A stretch of 14,758 bases of DNA, taken from positions 1 through 14,758 of the forward strand of contig CALWMQ010000170.1 of NCBI GenBank assembly GCA_944382025.1, in the 5' to 3' direction. Positions 7,241 to 13,359 of this stretch are shown in pieces (the stretch's first letter is position 1; each line of letters begins with the position of its first letter). The notes beneath the pieces were generated by a model. It was not told the origin of the DNA and did not search any database. It saw only the letters and a program-made list of their open reading frames with translations. The position numbers and the translations under genes are program-made. The stretch is from an uncultured Clostridia bacterium. GTDB taxonomy: Bacteria; Bacillota; Clostridia; Oscillospirales; Acutalibacteraceae.

Positions 7241-8086
7241 TTAAAAATCCAGGGTATTCAGGTAGTCCATGCTCATTTTGGCGCATTCCATAGGAGATTT
7301 GCCCATGCTGGGATTATCCTGCTCCACCACGAGCCACTGCGCGCCGGCCCGGATGGAAGCGTCGATAATCGCCGGGATATCCTGCGCTCCATACCCATTG
7401 GGGCGGAACTCAAAGGCGCCTCCATTGCTTTCCTCCTGGGCGCCGTCATCGATTCCGATGAGGGCATACAGCTTGGCAGGCTTTTTGCCGGACATGACAA
7501 AATCCTTGAGGTGTACGACCGGCGCACGTCCGGCGTATTTTTCCAAATACGCTACCGGACTTTCACCTGCCACGTTGACCCAGCAGGTATCCAGCTCGGT
7601 CTGTAACAAATCGGCGGGGACGCTGTTGTACAAAACATCCAGGCCGTATGCGGAGGTTCCCCCCTGGGCGGGGATTTTAACGAATTCAAAGTCATGGTTA
7701 TGATACAGGAGGGTCATACCTTTATCCTTGGCGACTTGTCCCAGCATCCGAATAGTTTCAATGACCTGGGGAAAGCCGTCCGTGCCGGGGCGGTATGGCT
7801 CATCCATATATGGCACCGCCACATAGGAACAGCCGATAGCGGCATAATCACCCAGCACCTTTTCAGGGTCGGCGGTCATCTCTGCGTAGGGAACATGGGC
7901 GGAGATGGGGACCAGGCCGATTTCGCCACACATTTCCCTGATCTGGCTGGGGGTATACCCGTACAGGCCGGCGAATTCCACCCCGTCGTACCCCATAGCC
8001 TTCACCTTTTCCAGGGTACCCCGGAAGTCTGCGCTCAAATCGTCCCGTACCGAATACAATTGGAGAGCAACGGGCACTTTATGCAT
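7241..8086 (-). CDS. sugar phosphate isomerase/epimerase-like TIM-barrel protein
   Basis: This protein of 281 residues belongs to the xylose-isomerase-like TIM-barrel (AP-endonuclease 2) family that includes IolE, IolI and hydroxypyruvate isomerases. It starts MHKVPVALQLYSVRDDL, the usual first strand. Candidate metal and catalytic residues lie at barrel-strand ends: H129/H131 in LLYHNHDFEF, E164 and D166 in TELDTCW, H192 in VHLKDF and E255 in VVEQDNPS. Such enzymes use a divalent metal to isomerise, epimerise or dehydrate sugars and inositols. It is the first gene of a minus-strand pair with a Gfo/Idh/MocA dehydrogenase, which probably acts on the same pathway. No transporter or regulator is adjacent. 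A promoter with an overlapping palindrome lies just upstream, so the pair looks repressor-controlled and inducible. Confidence 0.91.
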   Translation of the reverse strand: MHKVPVALQLYSVRDDLSADFRGTLEKVKAMGYDGVEFAGLYGYTPSQIREMCGEIGLVPISAHVPYAEMTADPEKVLGDYAAIGCSYVAVPYMDEPYRPGTDGFPQVIETIRMLGQVAKDKGMTLLYHNHDFEFVKIPAQGGTSAYGLDVLYNSVPADLLQTELDTCWVNVAGESPVAYLEKYAGRAPVVHLKDFVMSGKKPAKLYALIGIDDGAQEESNGGAFEFRPNGYGAQDIPAIIDASIRAGAQWLVVEQDNPSMGKSPMECAKMSMDYLNTLDF

Positions 8087-8109
8087 ATTCCAACACTCCG
8101 ATCCTTAGA

Positions 8110-8140
8110 ATATAGTCTATACATTACAAGTAGACTATAT
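8110..8140. promoter_or_regulatory. perfect inverted repeat, probable repressor operator
   Basis: ATATAGTCTA (8110-8119) and TAGACTATAT (8131-8140) are exact inverse complements separated by 11 bases. The right arm contains the -10 box of the minus-strand promoter, so a bound dimer would block RNA polymerase. The cognate regulator is not in the window. Confidence 0.7.
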
Positions 8141-8162
8141 CTCTTCCCGTAATGTTTGTAAA
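8134..8162 (-). promoter_or_regulatory. promoter of the TIM-barrel/dehydrogenase operon
   Basis: On the minus strand, TTTACA (complement of 8157-8162), a 17-base spacer and TATAGT (complement of 8134-8139) make a near-consensus housekeeping promoter. The -10 overlaps the 8110-8140 palindrome. A second inverted repeat, ACATTAC/GTAATGT (8121-8127 and 8149-8155), interlocks with it across the spacer. Confidence 0.75.
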
Positions 8163-8165
8163 CCC

Positions 8166-8197
8166 TTGCTGTCCACATTCCAAAAATCGGACAGCAA
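8166..8197. promoter_or_regulatory. 9-bp inverted repeat upstream of the promoter
   Basis: TTGCTGTCC (8166-8174) and GGACAGCAA (8189-8197) are perfect inverse complements with a 14-base spacer. They lie immediately upstream of the -35 box of the minus-strand promoter, a position typical for an activator site. A further small repeat, CAATTT/AAATTG (8195-8200 and 8205-8210), abuts it. Confidence 0.45.
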
Positions 8198-8250
8198 TTT
8201 CAAAAAATTGTTGATTGCCAAACCCCATATCTCGAAAAAACGGCGACTTG

Positions 8251-8270
8251 GCCCATGCCTAGGCATGGGC
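8251..8270. repeat. perfect 20-bp palindrome
   Basis: GCCCATGCCTAGGCATGGGC reads identically on both strands and contains CTAG, a tetramer usually scarce in bacterial DNA. It lies between the operon promoter and the bidirectional terminator. It could be a protein-binding site or a hairpin. No function is evident. Confidence 0.6.
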
Positions 8271-8355
8271 TATTGGCTTCGATAACTGTGTAAAACGGGG
8301 GGCAGACGTTGGGCTATACTATCAGCGTCCATCTGACGGCAGCCGAAAAGCATGC

Positions 8356-8397
8356 AAAAAGCACGGCTCTCACGGGGAAAGGAGAACCGTGCTTTTT
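8356..8397 (-). terminator. bidirectional terminator downstream of the M23 peptidase
   Basis: AAAAAGCACGGCTCTC (8356-8371) pairs with GAGAACCGTGCTTTTT (8382-8397) with a single mismatch. The stem has an A-tract on one side and a T-tract on the other, so it can terminate transcription in either direction. It lies 181 bases past the minus-strand M23 gene and would close that transcript. The 180 bases between show no gene, only an 8-G run near 8529-8536. Confidence 0.85.
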
Positions 8398-8577
8398 ATT
8401 CTTTTTCCAGAGCGCAACAGATTTTCTTCTGGCAAACATTTTACGCCCGAACATAACCATATCAGTAAACACTCATTGGCGGTACAGCCGGACACGGGAA
8501 ACACCGGAAGCGTCAGCGCCGCTGTGTGTGGGGGGGGACCACGCCCTAAATTCCGTCCGCATCTGGCAAGAGAGGGT

Positions 8578-10161
8578 TCAGCGTTTTACATAATCCAGGG
8601 GATTGACCAGCTTGCCGTTTTTGATTACTTCAAAGTGCAGATGGGGGCCGGTACTGTTGCCGGTATTGCCCACATTACCAATATACTCGCCCTGCGCCAC
8701 CTTCTGGCCCACTTTGACATTCAAAGAGCTGCAATGGGCATAACGCGTTTTAAAACCGTTGCCGTGGTCGATCAGGATATAATAGCCGTAGCTGTAATGC
8801 CAGCCTGCTTCCACCACCCGGCCGCCGTCGGAGGCGATAATGGGCTTTTTGTTCACCCGGCCATTGGAGATATCAATAGCGCCATGGAACCCGCCCCACC
8901 GGGAGGCATAGGGGGAAGAAATCCGTGTGGTAGCAGGCAGGGGCCATACAAAGGTATCGATAGCCACGCCGTCCCCGGCCACAGAAGTATCATTATACTT
9001 TTTCCCGCCGATCGCGATAACCTCATCCACCACTTCTTTGGTGACCACTGTATTGACAACCGTACGGGACTGTTCAACCCCATCTACGGTAACGACCTCG
9101 GCGGTAACGGTCTGAACGCCGTCTTGACCCTTGGTTTTTACCGAACGGTATCCCAGCAGCTGGGAAGCCAGTTCCACCGTGGTAGAGGCATAGGGAATGG
9201 CTTCCTCATAGGTAATATAGGAAACCACCTGAACCGGCAGCTGGTTGAGATAGGCCTCCAGGGTTTCAGGGGCAGTCTTGGCGGTAACCGGGTATAATCC
9301 ATCCACAATCTCCACTTGGGACACAAAGCTTGTCCGGTCATCCTCCGCGGACTTTTGGGAACTCAAAATGGTCTCCAGCATGGTATCCAGGGTATCCCGG
9401 GAAGCCAGAGCGCCAACGAACTCATCATCCACATACAAGCCGGAACCCTGTGTCAGGGAATCGCTATTAGCGCTGAGCAGTCGGTCACAGACAGCGTTTT
9501 CGTCCAGGATTTCGTCCTTGGAAACCACCGCCAGTGTCAGTTTAGGCACTCGTTCCACGCTGAAGGAATTGTCGGCGTTGATTACCCGGCCATTGGCCAT
9601 ATCAGCCGCCGCATCGTACACCGACTCATCGGCGATATAACCCAAAGACTGACCGTCAACCTCCAGGGAAAGGGCAAAAGTAGCATTGCTCCAGAAATTC
9701 AGGGTGGCCGCCAGCACCAGGACCGCCGTGGCGGGAGCCATGAGATTGAACGCGCTCACCATCAGCTGGCGGTGGCGGCGGAAGGCCAGTACTGGAAGCA
9801 GCAGTGCCTGAGGAATGACCAGCAGGGGATGGCGTTTGTAAGCGGCCTTCAGGTGCTGGGCGGCCAGAGGGAATCCCTGTGCCACCCGGCGGCATTCGCC
9901 GCCGAACGCCCGCAGATGCCGCAGCAGCAGCTTGTCCAGAAGGCGGTAAACCAAACGTCCCACCGGGCGAAACGCTTTTATCAGGATCCGGCCCAGCCGC
10001 CGGCAATACCGGACGGTGTTGACACCGGTCGTATAACAAATCCCATATCCGCCAACCCAGGCGGCAGATGCCAGGGAGGCGCTTACCATATAACCTTTTT
10101 TTACGAAAGCCTTCACCGCTTTCACGGCTTGGGCCAGGCGCTGTTGGATATTATCGCTCAT
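8578..10161 (-). CDS. G5-domain M23 family cell-wall metallopeptidase
   Basis: This membrane-anchored zinc endopeptidase of 527 residues probably cuts peptidoglycan cross-bridges. Hydrophobic segments occur near 25-45, 112-128 and 139-157 within a basic N-terminal 160 residues. They are followed by an extracytoplasmic region (LEVDGQSLGYI, LYVDDEFVGAL), a G5 domain (about 313-388, with VEQSRTVVN and VDEVIAIGGKK), and the M23 domain (about 402-527). Zinc ligands are H426 and D430 (HGAIDIS) and H509 (HLHFE). H476 and H507 are the expected catalytic histidines, so the enzyme looks active. The start has a GGAAGTG ribosome site. It lies downstream of luxS but has its own promoter. The three hydrophobic segments exceed the single anchor common in this family. 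Confidence 0.93.
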   Translation of the reverse strand: MSDNIQQRLAQAVKAVKAFVKKGYMVSASLASAAWVGGYGICYTTGVNTVRYCRRLGRILIKAFRPVGRLVYRLLDKLLLRHLRAFGGECRRVAQGFPLAAQHLKAAYKRHPLLVIPQALLLPVLAFRRHRQLMVSAFNLMAPATAVLVLAATLNFWSNATFALSLEVDGQSLGYIADESVYDAAADMANGRVINADNSFSVERVPKLTLAVVSKDEILDENAVCDRLLSANSDSLTQGSGLYVDDEFVGALASRDTLDTMLETILSSQKSAEDDRTSFVSQVEIVDGLYPVTAKTAPETLEAYLNQLPVQVVSYITYEEAIPYASTTVELASQLLGYRSVKTKGQDGVQTVTAEVVTVDGVEQSRTVVNTVVTKEVVDEVIAIGGKKYNDTSVAGDGVAIDTFVWPLPATTRISSPYASRWGGFHGAIDISNGRVNKKPIIASDGGRVVEAGWHYSYGYYILIDHGNGFKTRYAHCSSLNVKVGQKVAQGEYIGNVGNTGNSTGPHLHFEVIKNGKLVNPLDYVKR

Positions 10162-10193
10162 AAAAGCAGGTACACTTCCTTTTATCGTTGCCT

Positions 10194-10226
10194 GAACGGC
10201 GAATCCGTTCCATTTGCAGTAAATGG
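10194..10226 (-). promoter_or_regulatory. two abutting hairpins in the M23 5' leader
   Basis: GAACGG/CCGTTC (10194-10199 with 10205-10210) and CCATTT/AAATGG (10210-10215 with 10221-10226) form two consecutive 6-bp stems with 5-base loops. They lie between the predicted transcription start (about 10254) and the ribosome site. They may shape mRNA stability or translation. They match no riboswitch I know. Confidence 0.4.
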
Positions 10227-10296
10227 AAAAGGGTTACAAGTTTGTAACAACTTGAGTACTATTATACTCAAAAATTACAAATTTGCAACCCTTTTT
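10227..10296. repeat. AT-rich near-perfect palindrome of about 70 bp carrying three dyads
   Basis: The left arm begins AAAAGGGTTACAAGTTTGTAA. The complement of the right arm begins AAAAGGGTTGCAAATTTGTAA. Both arms then meet at TTGAGTA/TACTCAA around a 6-base centre. Within it are the dyads GTTACAA-GT-TTGTAAC (10233-10248), TTGAGTA-N6-TACTCAA (10252-10271) and ATTACAAATTTGCAAC (10274-10289), with centres 20-21 bp apart. It encloses the M23 promoter. It could also act as a terminator for luxS. Confidence 0.75.
10261..10288 (-). promoter_or_regulatory. promoter of the M23 peptidase gene
   Basis: On the minus strand, TTGCAA (complement of 10283-10288), a 16-base spacer and a perfect TATAAT (complement of 10261-10266) lie inside the large palindrome. 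One TTACAA-type dyad covers the -35 and another covers the region just past the start point, an arrangement suited to repression by a looped or cooperative dimer. Confidence 0.65.
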
Positions 10297-10357
10297 AAAG
10301 ATCTTTGTACCAATATAGCAAAACTATCTCAACTTTATCAAAATGTTATGTGCACAA

Positions 10358-10828
10358 TCAACGTACCTTTTGGAAGGTATAGGATAATTGGTCGATGGTC
10401 CAATTTTCCAATACCCCGGCCATCTTCCGAGCCCACTCCCGTGCCCCGGCCAGATTGTGCTCCCGGTAATTGCCACATTCTTCCGGGCGGCTTCCGGGGA
10501 TCTCCCCCTCAAAATCGGCGATAAATCCCAGGGCTTCCCTTACCAAACCGATAACATCAGCCTCCGGTAAGCCCCTGGTAAGAAAATAGAAGCCTGTACG
10601 GCAGCCCATGGGGCAAAAGTAGATCACCTGATCCGCCCATTGGCTGTTGCGCACATAGGTAGCAAACAGATGCTCTATGGTATGCATAGCCGGCGGCTCC
10701 ATATAAGGAGGGGTATTGGGCCGGACAAACCGCAGGTCATAGGTAGTCACATCCCCATCCACCCGGGAAATATACATACCCGGCAGCAGCTGGTTATGAT
10801 CCACTTCAAAGCTGGCGATTCTTTTCAT
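10358..10828 (-). CDS. luxS: S-ribosylhomocysteine lyase, autoinducer-2 synthesis
   Basis: This 156-residue protein has the full LuxS size. It cleaves S-ribosylhomocysteine to homocysteine and DPD, the precursor of autoinducer-2, as part of the activated-methyl cycle in the cytoplasm. The metal site is complete: H49 and H53 in HTIEH, C118 in EECGN, catalytic E52, and C76 in MGCRTGF. The start at 10828 is fixed by an AAAGGAGG ribosome site and the conserved MKRIASFEVDH start. The frame stays open upstream to 10993 only because it crosses repeat copy B; that extension is not LuxS. No methyl-cycle partner such as pfs is adjacent. The gene stands alone between repeat copy B and the palindrome. 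No -10/-35 pair is evident in the 230-base upstream spacer. Confidence 0.98.
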   Translation of the reverse strand: MKRIASFEVDHNQLLPGMYISRVDGDVTTYDLRFVRPNTPPYMEPPAMHTIEHLFATYVRNSQWADQVIYFCPMGCRTGFYFLTRGLPEADVIGLVREALGFIADFEGEIPGSRPEECGNYREHNLAGAREWARKMAGVLENWTIDQLSYTFQKVR

Positions 10829-10872
10829 AGGGGGTTCCTCCTTTGTGGGCAGACTTGGGGAAGGTTTGGCCT

Positions 10873-11020
10873 GCCTTTTACAAAAGACAGCGCCTGAGAA
10901 CGCCCGCGGTGGGGAAAACAGCGAGCAGGGGTTGGCGCCACGGTCAAAACCGGCAGCCGCCAGGACGGTGCGCGGCGGTTTTGGGCACCGCAAGAGGGAA
11001 TGGGGCCGAGAGGCAAGACA
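10873..11020 (+). repeat. dispersed structured intergenic repeat, copy B
   Basis: Second copy, same orientation as copy A, filling most of the spacer between the phospholipase-like gene and luxS. It begins with CTTTTACAAAAG, has GGGGAAAACAGCGAGCAGGG in the middle, and carries the CAAAACCG/CGGTTTTG stem (10945-10952 and 10975-10982). Its inner hairpin is altered relative to copies A and C. It ends 45 bases short of the 11065 stop codon and about 45 bases above the luxS start. Confidence 0.85.
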
Positions 11021-11064
11021 CCCGGTACCGCTGTAGAATACAATGTTCCGGGGCAGGAACGCCT

Positions 11065-12015
11065 TTATAACCTATCTTCATAGACCCCAGGCAGATCGCT
11101 GGCAAAGCCGCGGTCCTGGGTAATATCCATCATGGACTTGCCGGTGGGCAGGGCATTGTGGAATTCCAGGATCATATCCGCAGCCTCACAAGCGGCCAGG
11201 TCATACAGCTCAAAGAAGCTGTCGGTACTTACATACGCCTCATCAAAGGGGTTAACCCACCGGGCATGGCTCTCATTGGCGTAGTCCCAGTCCCCGGTAT
11301 CCTCCGGGCGCAGCAGGGAGGAGGCGAAAGCGCCTTTATGCGCCAATTTTTCCAAAGGCCGGAACACGGCTTTCTGTTTGAGCAGGGTTCGGTCAGTCAT
11401 TAGGGTGGTGGCATGGCGCATATCTCCAGGCGCCAGAGCGATATGCTGGACGGTGGCGCTGGGGGTATTCAGCAGCCGCTGGAAAATCGGCAGGTACAAC
11501 CGGCCTATGGCCTGGTCATGGGCTCCCCGTTTGGGCAGCACGGAATTCAGCGGGAAATCCCGGATCAGGCGTCCCGTCTCCCGGCGCAGGGTGATGGTAT
11601 CCAGGGCGCTTTCTATGCGGAAATGATACTGATTTGGCAGTATGCCGTACGAGGGATCCTCCCTGGCCAGCACCTTCTGCCAGTAATACACGAAGGGATG
11701 CACCGCCCGGTCCAGGGCGTAATGGCAGAAGAAGCCGTCCACATAGCTCAGGGCCGCTGTTTTTTGCTCGGTTTCCCGGTTGACCCCGTTGCGGAAGGCC
11801 TCAAACAGCTTGGCCGGGCTGATTTTGTGCAAGCGGCTGCCCTGATGGGCATAGCTGATGCCGGGTTCCCATGGCAGGACCCGGTGGAAAAAGAAAATAT
11901 CCGGGCCCTGGGCGCCCACCAGGGCGGCATCCATATCGGCCACTGGCATACCGGCTTTTTTCAGTTTAGAGAAAACCCGCTGGGCAAACAGATAATGGGT
12001 CACCAACGCAGGCAT
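11065..12015 (-). CDS. zinc-dependent phospholipase C-like protein
   Basis: This protein of 316 residues resembles the zinc-dependent phospholipase C (alpha-toxin-like) fold seen in many Clostridia as MPA-x-x-THYLF proteins. Likely metal ligands are H7 in THYLF, D39 in GAQGPDI, H57, H98 and D102/H106 in HYALDRAVH, and H131 in YHFRIE with D139. There is no signal peptide, so unlike secreted toxin relatives it should act inside the cell; its substrate is unknown. The first ATG is at 12021, but the AGGAGGG site ends one base before it, so the second ATG (12015, MPALVTHYLF) is the better start. It follows the pseudouridine synthase by about 120 bases, with its own -10-like site. Confidence 0.85.
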   Translation of the reverse strand: MPALVTHYLFAQRVFSKLKKAGMPVADMDAALVGAQGPDIFFFHRVLPWEPGISYAHQGSRLHKISPAKLFEAFRNGVNRETEQKTAALSYVDGFFCHYALDRAVHPFVYYWQKVLAREDPSYGILPNQYHFRIESALDTITLRRETGRLIRDFPLNSVLPKRGAHDQAIGRLYLPIFQRLLNTPSATVQHIALAPGDMRHATTLMTDRTLLKQKAVFRPLEKLAHKGAFASSLLRPEDTGDWDYANESHARWVNPFDEAYVSTDSFFELYDLAACEAADMILEFHNALPTGKSMMDITQDRGFASDLPGVYEDRL

Positions 12016-12074
12016 GTCCATCCCTCCTGTAACGGGATTGGGCGGGGACCATTCCCCCGGCCCATAATAAGATC

Positions 12075-12080
12075 ATTATA
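12075..12080 (-). promoter_or_regulatory. -10 box upstream of the phospholipase-like gene
   Basis: A perfect TATAAT on the minus strand (complement of 12075-12080) lies about 60 bases before the ATG. The -35 region (ATCTTT at 17 bases) is poor. The same spacer holds a direct AGATTCA repeat further upstream. It is probably a weak or activated promoter. Confidence 0.35.
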
Positions 12081-12141
12081 CACGATCTACATGGTCGAAA
12101 GATGAATCTTTTCTGAATCTTAAGAAAAATTTCCTTATTCT

Positions 12142-13020
12142 TCATTTCAGCAGGCCGTGGGCGGCGGCGACCGCGGCCATATCTCCGGGCAGGGGGCTTT
12201 GGAACCGGAGTTCCTCCCCTGTCATGGGATGCCGCAGGGACAGCAGGCAGCAGTGGAGGCCATGGCGCTGCATAACGGTCTGGTCCGTACCGTACATGGT
12301 ATCCCCTGCCAGAGGGTGACCGAGCCAGGCCATATGGACCCGGATCTGATGGGTGCGTCCTGTCTCCAGCCATAGCCGCACCAAGGATACCTCCCCGTCC
12401 GTGGCCAGGGCAGCCCAATGGGTAACGCTGTCCTTTCCGCCTTCCCCCACTTCCCGGGTGATGCAGCAGCCCTCCTTTACCCGGATGGGCCGACGGATAA
12501 TGCCTTCCCCTTCCAGCCGCCCCAGTACCAGGGCCAGATATTCCTTATGGGGTTTTCTGGCCAGAGCGAAGGCGGCGTGAGGGTTTTTCGCTGCCAGCAG
12601 CAGTCCGCTGGTATTTCTGTCCAGCCGGTTTACCGGCCGGAAGGACAGGGACTGGCCCATTTTCTCAAAGTGGGCCACCACCCCGTTAGCCAGGGTAGGC
12701 TCCGGCTTGCCGGCCGATGGATGCACCGCCAGGTACGGAGGTTTATCCACCACTAACAGATCCGCGTCCTCGTATACGATATCCAGGGGCATATCCATCC
12801 CTTCAATCCGTACATCATCCTCCGGCATGGTCAGTTCTACCTGTTGGCCGGTATAGACCCGGTCGATGGAGCGCAGGGGGATGCCATCGGCGGTCATTCC
12901 CCCGTCAACCCGTTTGAGTTTGACCACCATCCGCCAGGAGAGGCCGCAATCCTTCCGGAGGAAGTTCTGCAGGGTATCGCCATCATAGGTGGGAGGGACG
13001 GTATAGGTGAGTTTTGGCAT
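12142..13020 (-). CDS. RluA-family pseudouridine synthase
   Basis: This protein of 292 residues isomerises specific uridines to pseudouridine in rRNA or tRNA. An S4-like RNA-binding segment (about 15-65) precedes the catalytic domain. The catalytic motif is RPVNRLDRNTSGLLL, with Asp134 the nucleophile (numbered from the chosen start), and RTHQIRVHMAWLGHPLAGD is the second family signature. All conserved residues are present. The first ATG at 13032 lies inside the ribosome site itself; the GGAGG followed after five bases by ATG at 13020 (MPKLTYTVPP) is the likely start. A terminator-like hairpin sits 21 bases upstream and repeat copy C beyond it, and no clear promoter is visible. The exact RNA target (RluC, RluD or RluA type) cannot be told. 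Confidence 0.93.
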   Translation of the reverse strand: MPKLTYTVPPTYDGDTLQNFLRKDCGLSWRMVVKLKRVDGGMTADGIPLRSIDRVYTGQQVELTMPEDDVRIEGMDMPLDIVYEDADLLVVDKPPYLAVHPSAGKPEPTLANGVVAHFEKMGQSLSFRPVNRLDRNTSGLLLAAKNPHAAFALARKPHKEYLALVLGRLEGEGIIRRPIRVKEGCCITREVGEGGKDSVTHWAALATDGEVSLVRLWLETGRTHQIRVHMAWLGHPLAGDTMYGTDQTVMQRHGLHCCLLSLRHPMTGEELRFQSPLPGDMAAVAAAHGLLK

Positions 13021-13040
13021 GAGGTCCTCCATATAAAACA

Positions 13041-13062
13041 GCCGCCAACCAGTGTTGGCGGC
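13041..13062 (-). terminator. hairpin before the pseudouridine synthase, terminator-like
   Basis: GCCGCCAAC (13041-13049) and GTTGGCGGC (13054-13062) form a perfect 9-bp stem with a 4-base loop. On the minus strand it is followed by TGTTTTAT, so it resembles an intrinsic terminator for transcripts arriving from ilvE. It ends only 21 bases before the synthase start, so it could act as an attenuator instead. A near-identical hairpin stands at 13309-13336. Confidence 0.6.
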
Positions 13063-13099
13063 TCAGCATGCGTGAAAACAACCGGCTGCGCTCCGGCGA

Positions 13100-13253
13100 G
13101 CACGGGGAACGCTGCCCCCAGTCCCGCCTGCTTTTGCGATTTCCAAAACCAACCTGCGCCGCTTTCGCGGCTGCCGGTTTTGCCCGCGACGCCAACCCTT
13201 GCTGGCCCGTTTTCTACCCCGCGGGCGATCCCAGGCGTTGCCTTTTGAAAAAC
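13100..13253 (-). repeat. dispersed structured intergenic repeat, copy C
   Basis: Third copy, inverted relative to A and B, between ilvE and the pseudouridine synthase. Reading the minus strand it starts GTTTTTCAAAAGGC, continues through GCAAGGGTTGGCG, and shares the 16-mer CAAAACCGGCAGCCGC with both other copies (complement of 13167-13182). Its inner hairpin GCCGC/GCGGC is closed by GAAA, where copy A has GAGA. It is the most diverged copy. Confidence 0.8.
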
Positions 13254-13308
13254 CACGGGTCCAAATTCCCCTTGGGTATGGCCGGGCGGACGGCTTGTTC
13301 GGCTGTAC

Positions 13309-13336
13309 GCGGCCGCCAACGAGTATTGGCGGCCGC
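13309..13336 (-). terminator. hairpin downstream of ilvE
   Basis: GCGGCCGCCAA (13309-13319) and TTGGCGGCCGC (13326-13336) form a perfect 11-bp stem with a 6-base loop, 23 bases past the ilvE stop. No T-tract follows on the minus strand, so it may protect the 3' end rather than terminate. Its inner 22 bases differ from the 13041-13062 hairpin at only two loop positions. Confidence 0.5.
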
Positions 13337-13359
13337 AGCGGTTCAGGCGGTTCGCCGTT

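Noticed and set aside
8309..8593. Plus-strand 94-codon frame downstream of the TIM-barrel promoter region
   Set aside because: It reads straight through a strong bidirectional terminator and lacks a ribosome site and any family resemblance.
10227..10296. WalR-type direct-repeat box controlling the M23 gene
   Set aside because: The TGTAA elements are arranged as inverted, not direct, repeats and lack the five-base spacing of the WalR box.
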